Shown in pieces: positions 50,647 to 59,927 of a stretch of DNA of 61,336 nt. The translations under genes and the position numbers were made by a program. The notes under the pieces were generated by a model. That model was not told the origin of the DNA. It saw only the letters and a program-made list of their open reading frames with translations, and searched no databases. Every line of letters begins with the position of its first letter. The first letter of the stretch is position 1. The DNA lies in NCBI RefSeq assembly GCF_030150155.1, contig NZ_JASLGR010000045.1, positions 1 to 61,336 of the forward strand, in the 5' to 3' direction. This stretch comes from Nocardioides sp. GTDB lineage: Bacteria > Actinomycetota > Actinomycetes > Propionibacteriales > Nocardioidaceae.

Positions 50647-51955
50647 CCTGGCCGGCAGACGGGTCGTCGTGTGGGGCTACGGCCGCGAGGGACGATCCGT
50701 GGCCGCCCACCTGCGTGACCTCGGCCTCGGCTTCACCATCGCCGAGCCGGATCGACCCAGCGGCGAGAACCCCGAGGTGCTGTACGCCGACGCGGGCCGT
50801 GCCGCCGTGCTCGGCGCCGACGTCGCGATCAAGAGCCCCGGTATCCCGGTGACCTCCGCGCTTTACCGCGAGGCAGCGGCGGTGCCCGGCCTGCGGATCA
50901 CCAGCCTGACCGACCTGTGGATGCACGAGAACGCCCGCCGCACCATCGCCGTCACCGGCACCAAGGGCAAGTCCACCACCGCCTCCCTGATCGCCCACGT
51001 GCTGGCCTCGGCCGGACGCAGCGTCAGCCTGCGCGGCAACATCGGCACCCCGGTGCTCGAGGAGCCGACGCCGCCCTCGGAGACGGTGGTGATGGAGCTG
51101 TCCAGCTACCAGGCCCAGTCGCTCACGATCTCGCCGCGGATCCTGGCCGTCACGGTGCTCTTCCCCGAGCACCTGACCTGGCACGGCTCGGAGGAGGCGT
51201 ACTACGCCGACAAGCTCAACGCCGCCGCGCACGGACCCGATGCGGTGGTGATCACCGGCGGTGACGAGGGGCTGCGCACGCGGGTGGGTGCCGCTGCGGG
51301 CGACGTACCGCTGCTGGCGACCGGACCCGACAGTGTCACCGTCGACGACGAGGGCGGTCTGATCTGGGCCGATGGCACCCGGGTGCGGGCCGACGCGATG
51401 CCGTTGCTCGGACGGCATCAGGCACGCAACGCCGCCCTGGCCGCACTGGTCTGTGCCCAGGAGGGGCTCGATCCGGCCACCATCGCCGCGGCGATCACCA
51501 CGTTCGCGCCGCTGGAGCACCGGATGCAGCCGGTCGCCTCGACCGACGGCAGGACCTGGATCGACGACAGCCTCGCCACCGCACCGGAGGCCGTGATCGC
51601 GACCCTGGAGGCCCTGCCCGGGCGCCGTGTCGCGGCGATCATCGGCGGTGCTGACCGTGGTCTGGACTTCACCCGGCTGACCGCCTACCTGGCGGCCAAC
51701 CCGCGGGTGCGGCCCCTGCTGATCGGACCGGTCGGCGCCCGGATCGCCGCCGAGGTCGGCGCCACCCCGTTCGCCACCTTCGCCGAGGCCACCGCCTGGG
51801 CCCATTCGGCAGCCAACCCGGCCGAGGTCGTTCTGCTCTCTCCCGGAGCGCCGAGCTTCGACGAGTTCGCCGACTACGTGGCGCGCTCGACCGCCTTCCA
51901 GACCGCCGCCGTCGGCGATGGTCCTCTCGACACTGTTCACGACAAGGAGCGCTGA
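50633..51955 (+). CDS. murD2: UDP-MurNAc-L-alanine--L-glutamate ligase MurD2
   Basis: 440-residue Mur ligase. An N-terminal Rossmann part (RVVVWGYGREGRSVAAHL), the ATP P-loop GTKGKST at about 109-115, MELSSYQAQSL, LFPEHLTWHGSEEAYY and the C-terminal domain with DDSLATAPEAVIATL and LSPGAPSFDEF. The overlap of 14 bases with murL indicates that it ligates L-Glu (MurD2) rather than D-Glu (MurD). A normal murD is not in the window, so the presence of a second enzyme elsewhere cannot be judged. Confidence 0.85.
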   Translation: MDFSDLAGRRVVVWGYGREGRSVAAHLRDLGLGFTIAEPDRPSGENPEVLYADAGRAAVLGADVAIKSPGIPVTSALYREAAAVPGLRITSLTDLWMHENARRTIAVTGTKGKSTTASLIAHVLASAGRSVSLRGNIGTPVLEEPTPPSETVVMELSSYQAQSLTISPRILAVTVLFPEHLTWHGSEEAYYADKLNAAAHGPDAVVITGGDEGLRTRVGAAAGDVPLLATGPDSVTVDDEGGLIWADGTRVRADAMPLLGRHQARNAALAALVCAQEGLDPATIAAAITTFAPLEHRMQPVASTDGRTWIDDSLATAPEAVIATLEALPGRRVAAIIGGADRGLDFTRLTAYLAANPRVRPLLIGPVGARIAAEVGATPFATFAEATAWAHSAANPAEVVLLSPGAPSFDEFADYVARSTAFQTAAVGDGPLDTVHDKER

Positions 51956-51961
51956 CGCGCG

Positions 51962-52741
51962 ATGGATCTGGTCTACCCCGCTGTGATCAAGGCGGCTCGG
52001 GTGTGGTTCAAGCTCGGCGACCTCAGGATCTCGATGACCGGGGTGGAGAACATCCCCGAGACCGGCGGTGCGCTGCTGGCGGTCAACCACCTGTCCTACG
52101 TGGACTACATCATGGCGGGCCTGCCCGGTGCCGACCGTGGCCGCCTGACCCGGTTCATCGCCAAGAAGGAGGTCTTCGACCACGCCGTCGGCGGGCCGGT
52201 GATGCGCTCCTTCCACCACCTCCCGATCGATCGGGCCGATGGCGAGGCCGGGATGAGGCTGGCCGCCGACACCCTGCGGGCCGGTGAGCTGGTCGGGATC
52301 TTCCCCGAGGCCACCATCTCGAGCAGCTTCCTGATCAAGGAGGTCAAGACCGGTGCGGTCCGGATCGCCGCCGAGGCCGGCGCCCCGCTGATCCCGGTCG
52401 TGCTCTGGGGCACCCAGCGCTTCCTGACCAAGGGGCGCAAGGCCGACTTCGGTCGGCACAAGACGGTCGCGATCGCCGTCGGTGAGCCGATGTACCCGAC
52501 CGGGGAGGACCCGGTCGCCGAGACCGCCGAGCTCAAGGCCCGGATGGAGTCGATGCTCGACGACCTGATCCGGAACTATCCGGCCGCCGAGCAGCCCCCG
52601 GGATCGTGGTGGCTGCCGAAGGCGTACGGCGGCTCCGCGCCGACCCTGGAGGAGGCCGCCGAGATGTACGCCGAGGAACGTCGCCTGCGGGCCGAGCGCA
52701 AGGCCGCCAAGAGCGCGGCCAAGGACGCCAAGCGTCGCTGA
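51962..52741 (+). CDS. 1-acylglycerol-3-phosphate acyltransferase family protein
   Basis: 259-residue PlsC-type acyltransferase, probably peripheral at the inner membrane. Motif I NHLSYVDYIM (NH-x4-D) is at 42-48, motif II region FHHLPIDRADGEAG, motif III GIFPEATIS, and motif IV PVVLWGTQRF. The C-terminus is an Ala/Lys-rich charged helix. It starts 6 bases after murD2, so it belongs to the same operon. The acyl acceptor is not certain, as several paralogues usually exist. Confidence 0.87.
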   Translation: MDLVYPAVIKAARVWFKLGDLRISMTGVENIPETGGALLAVNHLSYVDYIMAGLPGADRGRLTRFIAKKEVFDHAVGGPVMRSFHHLPIDRADGEAGMRLAADTLRAGELVGIFPEATISSSFLIKEVKTGAVRIAAEAGAPLIPVVLWGTQRFLTKGRKADFGRHKTVAIAVGEPMYPTGEDPVAETAELKARMESMLDDLIRNYPAAEQPPGSWWLPKAYGGSAPTLEEAAEMYAEERRLRAERKAAKSAAKDAKRR

Positions 52742-52800
52742 GGGCCTCGCTCAGGGCCAGGCTGACGGTTAGGGGGCTCGGGCTGTGCGAGGCTGGGCCC

Positions 52801-54036
52801 ATGTCTGAAGCGACGCGACCCCATCGCCTGGCCCGCATGACCGGGCGCGCCACCGACGAGACCCATCGGGCGGCGACGCCGCTGGAGCTGCTCTTCGACC
52901 TCACCTTCGTGATCGCCTTCGGCACCGCCGCCGACCAGCTGACCCACGGCCTGGCCGAGGGACACCTGTGGCCGGTGCTGATCGCGTTCTGCTTCGTGAC
53001 GTTCGCGATCTCGTGGGCGTGGATCAACTTCGCGTGGTTCGCCTCGGCGTACGACACCGACGACTGGCTCTACCGCCTCACCACGATGGTGCAGATGGTC
53101 GGCGTGCTGATCCTGGCGCTGGGCCTGCCGGCGGTGTTCAGGTCGATCGAGCACCACGAGGCCACGCTCGACAACCGGGTGATGGTGCTGGGGTACGTCG
53201 TGATGCGGGTCGCGATGGGGGTCCAGTGGCTGCGCGCTGCGCGGGAGGATCCCTCACGTCGGTCGGCGCAGAAGGCCTATCTGGTCTCGATCTTCACCGC
53301 CCAGGTGCTGTGGTGCGTGCTGGCCGTGGTCGACCTCGGGATCGGCTGGACGTTCGCGGCGATGGTGGTGCCGCTGCTGGTCGAGCTGGTCGGTCCGTAT
53401 CTGGCCGAGACCTACCGGGGTGGGACGCCCTGGCATCCGCACCACATCGCCGAGCGCTACAGCCTGATGGTGATCATCGCGCTCGGCGAGGGCCTGCTCG
53501 GCACGATGGCGACGTTGACGGCGCTGGCCGGTGAGGGGCTGAGCACCGACATCGTGCTGCTGGCGTTCGCCGGGACCAGCCTGGCGTTCGGGTTGTGGTG
53601 GACCTACTACACGATCCCGCACGGCGAGGCCCTGGAGCGCTGGCGGGAGCGCTCCTTCGGCTGGGGCTACGGGCACATCGTGCTGTTCGGCTCGATCGTG
53701 GCGATCGGGGCGGGACTGCACGTGGCGGCGAGCTTCCTGGAGGGCAAGAGCCACATGTCCCTGGTCGCGACGGTGAGCGCGGTGGCGGTGCCGACGGCGC
53801 TCTACCTGGTCGTCTTCTACGCGCTGCTCAGTGCCCTGACCCGGACCTTCGACGCGCTGCACCTGCTGAACCTGGTCGGCTCGGCGGTGGTGATCGGAGC
53901 CGCGCTCGCGATGGCGGCGGCCGGGGTGGAGGCACCCTGGTGCCTGGCAGTGCTCGCGCTGACGCCGTGGGTGACGGTGATCGGCTACGAGACCTACGGC
54001 TACCGGCACAACGCCGATCTGCTGGCGGGTGCTTAG
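52801..54036 (+). CDS. Low temperature requirement protein A (LtrA) family
   Basis: 411-residue membrane protein with about 10-12 helices. The LtrA hallmarks are AATPLELLFDLTFVIAFGTAA at the start, ISWAWINFAWFASAYDTDDW, HHIAERYSLMVIIALGEGLL in the centre and LWWTYYTIPHGEAL. The biochemical function of the family is unknown. The ATG at 52801 is preferred; the longer frame overlaps plsC. Confidence 0.9.
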   Translation: MSEATRPHRLARMTGRATDETHRAATPLELLFDLTFVIAFGTAADQLTHGLAEGHLWPVLIAFCFVTFAISWAWINFAWFASAYDTDDWLYRLTTMVQMVGVLILALGLPAVFRSIEHHEATLDNRVMVLGYVVMRVAMGVQWLRAAREDPSRRSAQKAYLVSIFTAQVLWCVLAVVDLGIGWTFAAMVVPLLVELVGPYLAETYRGGTPWHPHHIAERYSLMVIIALGEGLLGTMATLTALAGEGLSTDIVLLAFAGTSLAFGLWWTYYTIPHGEALERWRERSFGWGYGHIVLFGSIVAIGAGLHVAASFLEGKSHMSLVATVSAVAVPTALYLVVFYALLSALTRTFDALHLLNLVGSAVVIGAALAMAAAGVEAPWCLAVLALTPWVTVIGYETYGYRHNADLLAGA

Positions 54037-54062
54037 TCGGTGGGCAGGCCTAGTGTCGTGAC

Positions 54063-54440
54063 ATGGCTATCGCACGGTTTCCGGGGCTGGTGATCGACTG
54101 CCCAGACCCCGCCGCTCTTGCTGCTTTCTACGGCGACCTCCTCGGGTGGACGTCCACGGTCGACGACGACGGGTCGTGGGCGACGCTCGCGGCCGAGGAC
54201 CCGGCCGCGGCGCGGTCGGCCCCGATCGAGTTCCAGAGGGTCGAGGGGTTCAGGCCGCCGCAGTGGCCCGGCCAGGACGTCCCGCAGCAGACCCATCTCG
54301 ACTTCGTCTGCGACGACCTCGACGCAGGGGAGGCCGAGGTGCTCCGCTTGGGTGGCGCCAAGCACGAGCACCAGCCGGGGACGTCGTTCCGGGTCTTCCT
54401 CGATCCGGTCGGGCATCCGTTCTGTCTGTGCCGCAGCTGA
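54063..54440 (+). CDS. VOC family (glyoxalase-like) protein
   Basis: 125 residues, two beta-alpha-beta-beta-beta units. VIDCPDPAALAAFYGDLLGW at the start and THLDFVCDDLDAGEAEVLRLG in the middle, with the ending FRVFLDPVGHPFCLC typical of the VOC_6/glyoxalase-like group. A metal site could be formed by H (in QTHLDF) and others, but no enzyme activity is assigned. Confidence 0.88.
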   Translation: MAIARFPGLVIDCPDPAALAAFYGDLLGWTSTVDDDGSWATLAAEDPAAARSAPIEFQRVEGFRPPQWPGQDVPQQTHLDFVCDDLDAGEAEVLRLGGAKHEHQPGTSFRVFLDPVGHPFCLCRS

Positions 54441-54473
54441 GGGACGGGGGTGTGGCGCGGACGCAGGAGAGAG

Positions 54474-54488
54474 AAATGTAGGACATTT
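54474..54488. promoter_or_regulatory. Candidate GntR operator
   Basis: Perfect palindrome AAATGT-AGG-ACATTT, markedly AT-rich against the local GC background, 25 bases before the ATG of the GntR regulator. The placement suggests autoregulation of the gntR-MFS pair. Confidence 0.55.
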
Positions 54489-54513
54489 GGCTCTTTGGGG
54501 TTAGCGTGGCGGT

Positions 54514-55215
54514 ATGACCCGGTTGACCCCGCACGTTCCTCTGGCCGAGCAGGTCGCGACCCAGCTGCGGTCGCGGATCGCGACCGGCGAGTTCCCGGTC
54601 GGCGCACGGATGCCCACCGAGAACGAGCTCGCCGCCGAGCTCGGGGTGAGCCGCAACAGCATGCGTGAGGCGATCCGGTCGCTGGTCCACGCCGGGCTGC
54701 TGCGGGCACGGGCCGGAGACGGCACCTACGTGATCGCCGCCAGCGACCTGGCCCCGGCGCTCGCTCGACGTCTTGAGATCGATCAGGACCGCGACGTCGC
54801 CGAGGTCAGGCTGCTGCTGGAGCGCGAGGGTGCCCGTCTGGCCGCCCTGCGCGCCAGCGACGAGCAGCGTCGCGACCTGCGCAGCGCCCTGGAGGCACGT
54901 CGCGAGGCCAGCGACCTGGCGGCCTACACGGCCGCCGACATCGCCTTCCACCGGCTGCTGCTGGAGGCCTCGGGCAATGCGCTCCTGGCCGAGCTCTACC
55001 GCGGAGCCGGGGGAGTCGAGGCCGCCCACCGCGACCTCGACGCCGAGGAACGTGGCTTCGCCGCCGTGGCCGCGGACATGGCCCCCATCGATGACGCCCA
55101 CGCGGCGTTGGTCGACGCGATCGTGGCCGGGGACCCCGATCAGGCCGAGGCCACCGTCGAGCAGCTCGTCGCCCTGGTGCAGGACTACCACGACGACAGG
55201 GAGGGTCGGCAGTGA
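54514..55215 (+). CDS. GntR family regulator, FadR/FCD type
   Basis: 233 residues. The winged helix (PLAEQVATQLRSRIATGEFP, then ELAAELGVSRNSMREAIRSL) is followed by an FCD helical domain with probable metal/ligand residues (AYTAADIAFHRLLLEASGN and DDAHAALVDAIVAGD). It likely binds a small organic acid and controls the MFS gene downstream, which overlaps it by four bases (GTGA). Confidence 0.93.
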   Translation: MTRLTPHVPLAEQVATQLRSRIATGEFPVGARMPTENELAAELGVSRNSMREAIRSLVHAGLLRARAGDGTYVIAASDLAPALARRLEIDQDRDVAEVRLLLEREGARLAALRASDEQRRDLRSALEARREASDLAAYTAADIAFHRLLLEASGNALLAELYRGAGGVEAAHRDLDAEERGFAAVAADMAPIDDAHAALVDAIVAGDPDQAEATVEQLVALVQDYHDDREGRQ

Positions 55216-56507
55216 CGCGGGGGACTGCACGGGGCGTCGCGCAGGGGACCGCGCGGGGCCGGGTGGGCTCAGCGGACGGCGCGGAACGGACCAGCCGCGG
55301 AGGCACCCTCGCCTCGGCGCTGGTGCTGATCGGCATCCTCGCCGTCGCCGGCAACCTGCGGGCCGGGATCACCTCGGTGGGGCCGGTGCTCGACCACGTC
55401 CGCGCCGACCTCGGCCTCTCCGCCGTGGCGGCCTCGGCACTGGTCAGCCTGCCGCTGGTCGCCTTCGCCCTGGTCTCACCGCTGGCACCCCGACTGGCCC
55501 GCCGGCTCGGCTTCGAGCGCTGCCTGGCGCTGGCCCTGGCCGTCCTCGCCGTCGGGCTGGTGGTCAGGTCGCTGCCGCTCGCGGGACTGCTCTGGGTCGG
55601 CACCGCCCTGCTGGGCGTGGCGATCGCGGTGATGAACGTCGTCCTGCCGGCCGCGGTCAAGCGTGACTTCCCCGACCGGATCGGCCCGGTCACCGGGGCG
55701 TACTCCGCGGTGCAGTCGATCTTCGCCGCCCTCGCGGCCGGCGTCTCGGTGCCGCTCTCCCACGTCGGGGGCGCGGGCTGGCGGCTCTCCCTGGGGCTGT
55801 GGGCCGGTCTCGCCGTGATCGCGTTGGCGGTGCTCGCTCCGCGCTGGGTGCACCGCGAGGACGCGGCCGTGCTCGCCCGGGAGGCCGTGATCGAGGCCGA
55901 GCTCGACGGCGACGATCCGGTCCTGCGGGCCGAACGGTTCCGGCCCTGGCGCCACCTGCTGGCCTGGCAGGTGACGCTCTTCATGGGGCTGCAGTCGGTG
56001 ATCTTCTACGTCCTGATCACATGGCTGCCCACCATCGAGACCGATGCCGGGATCAGCGCCTCGACAGCCGGGCTGCACCAGATGCTGCTCAACGGCTGCG
56101 GCATCCTCGGCAGCCTGGCCTGCTCGCGACTGATCCCACGCTTCGCCGACCAACGCCTGGTCGCCACCGCCGCCGGGGGAGTCCTCGCGCTGGCCGTGGC
56201 AGGGATCTGGGCTGCCCCGCAGGCCAGTGTGGTCTGGGCCTGTCTGGCCGGCTTCGGTGGCGGCGGGACGATCGTGCTGGCGCTCTCCTTCTTCGGCCTG
56301 CGCACCCGCGACCACGCCCACGCCGCCTCGCTGTCGGGGATGGCCCAGTGCGTCGGCTACCTGGTGGCGGCAGCGGCACCGCTGGCCGTAGCCGGGCTCC
56401 ACCAGGCCAGCGGAGGCTGGGACCTGCCGCTTGCGGTGCTGCTCGTGCTGGCGTTCGGGGTGATGGCCGCCGGATACCAGTCCGGGCGTGGACGCACCCT
56501 AGGCTGA
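55212..56507 (+). CDS. MFS transporter, CynX/NimT family
   Basis: 431 residues. An Arg/Gly-rich N-terminal tail precedes 12 helices. The family pattern is NLRAGITSVGPVLDHVRADLG in helix 1 and RLGFERCLALALAVLAVGLVV. The CynX/NimT group transports cyanate, nitroimidazole-type or other small compounds. Substrate unknown. It is coupled to the GntR regulator, which suggests inducible transport of the regulator's ligand. Confidence 0.88.
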   Translation: MTRGTARGVAQGTARGRVGSADGAERTSRGGTLASALVLIGILAVAGNLRAGITSVGPVLDHVRADLGLSAVAASALVSLPLVAFALVSPLAPRLARRLGFERCLALALAVLAVGLVVRSLPLAGLLWVGTALLGVAIAVMNVVLPAAVKRDFPDRIGPVTGAYSAVQSIFAALAAGVSVPLSHVGGAGWRLSLGLWAGLAVIALAVLAPRWVHREDAAVLAREAVIEAELDGDDPVLRAERFRPWRHLLAWQVTLFMGLQSVIFYVLITWLPTIETDAGISASTAGLHQMLLNGCGILGSLACSRLIPRFADQRLVATAAGGVLALAVAGIWAAPQASVVWACLAGFGGGGTIVLALSFFGLRTRDHAHAASLSGMAQCVGYLVAAAAPLAVAGLHQASGGWDLPLAVLLVLAFGVMAAGYQSGRGRTLG

Positions 56508-56512
56508 GTGAC

Positions 56513-56815
56513 GTGGAGGAGATGGCGTCGGCGGCAGAGATCGCCTGGGCCGGCTCCTACGACGGCTACGCCCGGGTCGCCGCCACTCCGCAGGCACTGT
56601 GGCGCCTGGTGGCCGAGGCCGACGAGGTCGTGCGGACCACCGGTTCGGTGCCGTCGTGGTGCGGCGTCGACCTGCTCCGGGCCTGGGCCTTCGGCGCGAC
56701 CCGCCCCGAGTGGCCCGCACCGTCGCTGGGGTACGGCTGGTTCGCCGTCCTGGACGCGATCTCGGCTCACCCCGAGGCTCGGCTCGCCGATCTGCCGCCG
56801 GGGCGCACCGACTAG
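56513..56815 (+). CDS. Hypothetical small soluble protein
   Basis: 100 residues from the GTG at 56513, with EIAWAGSYDGYARVAATPQA, SVPSWCGVDLLRAWAFG and a rather Trp-rich composition. No family recognised. Codon usage is normal for the region, and the frame begins 5 bases after the MFS stop, so it may be the third gene of the gntR-MFS operon. Confidence 0.6.
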   Translation: MEEMASAAEIAWAGSYDGYARVAATPQALWRLVAEADEVVRTTGSVPSWCGVDLLRAWAFGATRPEWPAPSLGYGWFAVLDAISAHPEARLADLPPGRTD

Positions 56816-56902
56816 GCGGCAGCCCCCCCGCCCCCGCAGGAACGGTGGAGGGCCACGCCGACGCGGGGTAGATTCGGCGACAGCGGTCGCGAGGGAAGGT
56901 CG

Positions 56903-57058
56903 GTGGCGGTGATGAGATGGGTCAACGTGGTGCTCCGAGGCCTGGTTCGGGCCGTGACGGTCGCGTTCGGTGCGTTCTCCTCCGCCGGTGGTGAGCAGCC
57001 GCACCAGCTGCCGCCCTCGACGGCCCTGATGCGCCGACGGCGTGAGTATCGTCCCTGA
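56903..57058 (+). CDS. Possible small basic protein (51 aa)
   Basis: A short frame starting GTG-GCG-GTG-ATG and encoding RWVNVVLRGLVRAVTVAFGA, then a Ser/Pro-rich middle and an Arg-rich end (LMRRRREYRP). An AGGGAAGG-like ribosome site precedes it, and TAGATT upstream could be a -10. It may be amphipathic, but no family is known. The support is moderate because of its size. Confidence 0.4.
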   Translation: MAVMRWVNVVLRGLVRAVTVAFGAFSSAGGEQPHQLPPSTALMRRRREYRP

Positions 57059-57105
57059 GACCGTGCGGTTCCCGGGGCGCACCGACTGACCGGAGCGGTC
57101 ACGGA

Positions 57106-57149
57106 TCCTCCTGTGGGAGGACGCGGTGACGGCGTACGCCTCCTAGGAT
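57106..57149 (+). promoter_or_regulatory. Promoter of the two-component operon with response-regulator site 1
   Basis: TCCTCC-TGTG-GGAGGA (57106-57121) lies directly upstream of the -35 position. TAGGAT (57144-57149) is a TAnnnT -10 six bases before the GTG start, suggesting leaderless mRNA. The palindrome centre is about 42 bp before the predicted start, the classic place for an activator. Confidence 0.6.
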
Positions 57150-57155
57150 CGTGGG

Positions 57156-58382
57156 GTGGAAGCGCGCCGCCCGTGGACGTTGAACGCCCGGGGTCGGGCG
57201 TGGTTCGACGCCACCCTGGTGCTGGTCCTCCTGCTGATCAGTGCGCTGATCGAGATCAGCCAGGGCACCGTGCACGGACGCTCGGCGGTGTTGGTGCCGG
57301 CGTTGATCGTGGCCGAGATCGTGCCGCTGTGGTGGCGGCGCAGCCACCCAGTGGCGATGCTCGCAGTGGTCGTTGCAGCCCATCTGGTGCAGGCGGTCAC
57401 GATTCGCGATCCGTTGCCCAGCCAGATCGTGGTGCCGATCGCGCTCTACTCCGCAGCGCGGTGGGGGCCGGGCTGGCTCCGGCTGGCGGTGGTGCCGCTC
57501 ACCCTGGCCGCGGCGGTCGTGGCCGGCTGGCGGTGGAACTACGACCTGCACCCGAGCCTGCGGCAGGTCCTCACCCCGGCCAGTGTCTGCGCCGCGATCG
57601 GACTGGCGGGCTGGGCGCTCGGGGTGGCCGGCAGCCAGCGCGACCGCTACCTGGCCGCGCTGCTGGACCGGGCGGAGTACCTGGAGCGCGCCGCCGTCCG
57701 CGAGGTGGCGCTGGCCACCCAGGACGAGCGTGCCCGGATCGCCCGTGAGATGCACGACGTCGTGGCCCACGGTCTGTCGGTGATCGTCGTCCAGGCCGAC
57801 GGGGCCCGTTACGCCGGGGAGCGTGATCCGTCGGTGGCCCTGTGCACCTTGGAGACGATCGCCGCCACCGGCCGCGACTCCCTGCAGGAGATGCGCCGCC
57901 TGCTCGGGCTGCTGCGCACCGGCGACTCCGGGGTCACCCCGCAGCCGACCCTGGCCGACGTCGGGCACCTGATCGCCGAGGCCGTCGCCGCCGGTACGCC
58001 GGTCGAGGCGAGGCTGCCCGACCCGATGCCGTCCGTCGGCGACGGCATCGGCCTGGCGGCGTACCGCTTCGTCCAGGAGGCGCTGACCAACGTCCGCAAG
58101 CATGCCGGTCCCCAGGCCGCCGTCGAGATCGACCTGCGGGTCGAGGACGACGTGATGGGGCGGGTCCTGATGCTCCGGGTGCTCGACGACGGCCGCGGGG
58201 CGGCGGGCGGCAGCAGTGCAGGCAGCAGCCCGGCCGGAGGCGACGGCACGCCGGGCGCGGGCAGCGGCACCGGGCTCGGCCTGGTCGGGATGCGCGAGCG
58301 GATCGGACTGCACGGCGGCGACGTCGACGCCGGACCGCGCCCCGGCGGCGGCTGGCGGGTGCGTGCGAGGATTCCGCTGTGA
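57156..58382 (+). CDS. Sensor histidine kinase (NarL-system, HisKA_3)
   Basis: 408 residues. Four to five membrane helices (about 15-150, e.g. LVLVLLLISALIEIS), then a dimerisation domain with His200 in REMHDVVAHGLSVIVVQ (HisKA_3), and an ATPase domain with RFVQEALTNVRKHAG (N box) and LDDGRGAA (G1) and GTGLGLVGMRERIGL (G2). A Gly/Ser/Ala-rich loop is inserted between G1 and G2. It overlaps the regulator gene by four bases. Confidence 0.94.
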   Translation: MEARRPWTLNARGRAWFDATLVLVLLLISALIEISQGTVHGRSAVLVPALIVAEIVPLWWRRSHPVAMLAVVVAAHLVQAVTIRDPLPSQIVVPIALYSAARWGPGWLRLAVVPLTLAAAVVAGWRWNYDLHPSLRQVLTPASVCAAIGLAGWALGVAGSQRDRYLAALLDRAEYLERAAVREVALATQDERARIAREMHDVVAHGLSVIVVQADGARYAGERDPSVALCTLETIAATGRDSLQEMRRLLGLLRTGDSGVTPQPTLADVGHLIAEAVAAGTPVEARLPDPMPSVGDGIGLAAYRFVQEALTNVRKHAGPQAAVEIDLRVEDDVMGRVLMLRVLDDGRGAAGGSSAGSSPAGGDGTPGAGSGTGLGLVGMRERIGLHGGDVDAGPRPGGGWRVRARIPL

Positions 58383-59068
58383 GCGAGGGCACCGACGCCG
58401 ACCCGATCCGGATCTTCCTGGTCGACGACCAGCAGATGGTGCGGGCCGGGTTCCGCATGCTGGTGGAGAGCCAGGACGACATGAGCGTCGTGGGGGAGGC
58501 CGGGGACGGTGCCGAGGCCCTCGCCCAGCTCGCCGTGACGGCCGCCGACGTCGTGCTGATGGACGTCCGGATGCCGCGGATGGACGGGGTCGAGGCCACC
58601 CGACGCCTGCTCGGCGGGGCCGCATCGGGCGGCGCGCCCCGGGTCGTGGTGCTGACCACCTTCGACCTGGACGAGTACGCGCTGGCCGCGATCCGGGCCG
58701 GAGCCTCGGCGTTCCTGCTGAAGGACGCCACCCCGCCCGAACTGCTCGGGGCCATCCGCTCGGTCCACTCCGGTGACGCCGTGGTCGCGCCCAGCACCAC
58801 CCGGCGCCTGCTCGACCACTTCGCCGCCCTGCCCGACCCCGACGACGAACCGGCGGTCCCGGTAGCGCTCGCCACCCTGACCGAGCGCGAGATCGACGTA
58901 CTGCGTCGAGTGGCCGCAGGCCGCTCCAACGCCGAGATCGCGGCCGACCTCGTGGTCGCCGAGACCACGGTGAAGACCCACGTCAGCCGACTGCTGGCCA
59001 AGACCGGGTCGCGCGACCGGGTGCAGCTGGTCGTGGTGGCCTACGAGAACGGCCTGGCCGGCGGCTGA
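58379..59068 (+). CDS. LuxR/NarL-type response regulator
   Basis: 229 residues: receiver domain with phospho-acceptor Asp62 in VVLMDVRMPRMDG, Thr in VVLTTFDLDEY and Lys in FLLKDATPP; C-terminal LuxR HTH with LTEREIDVLRRVAAGRSNAE and ETTVKTHVSRLLAKTG. It is the partner of the kinase and is expected to bind the TCCTCC-N4-GGAGGA sites found upstream of the kinase and ahead of the ABC genes. The GTG start overlaps the kinase stop (GTGA). Confidence 0.95.
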   Translation: MSEGTDADPIRIFLVDDQQMVRAGFRMLVESQDDMSVVGEAGDGAEALAQLAVTAADVVLMDVRMPRMDGVEATRRLLGGAASGGAPRVVVLTTFDLDEYALAAIRAGASAFLLKDATPPELLGAIRSVHSGDAVVAPSTTRRLLDHFAALPDPDDEPAVPVALATLTEREIDVLRRVAAGRSNAEIAADLVVAETTVKTHVSRLLAKTGSRDRVQLVVVAYENGLAGG

Positions 59069-59071
59069 GCG

Positions 59072-59118
59072 TCCTCCCTGAGGAGGACCCGACCCGGCCT
59101 GCTCCTCCTGACGGAGGA
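59072..59118 (+). promoter_or_regulatory. Response-regulator sites 2 and 3 before the ABC exporter
   Basis: TCCTCC-CTGA-GGAGGA (59072-59087) and TCCTCC-TGAC-GGAGGA (59103-59118), centres 31 bp apart, about three helical turns. They lie between the response-regulator stop and the ABC ATPase start. The first, just after the stop, could also form a weak terminator hairpin. Confidence 0.65.
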
Positions 59119-59177
59119 CCGCCGTATCGCTCTGCGGGCTGACGCGGCACCCCCGGCCCCGACGGGAGGCTGGAGGC

Positions 59178-59926
<749 letters not shown>

Positions 59927-59927
<1 letters not shown>

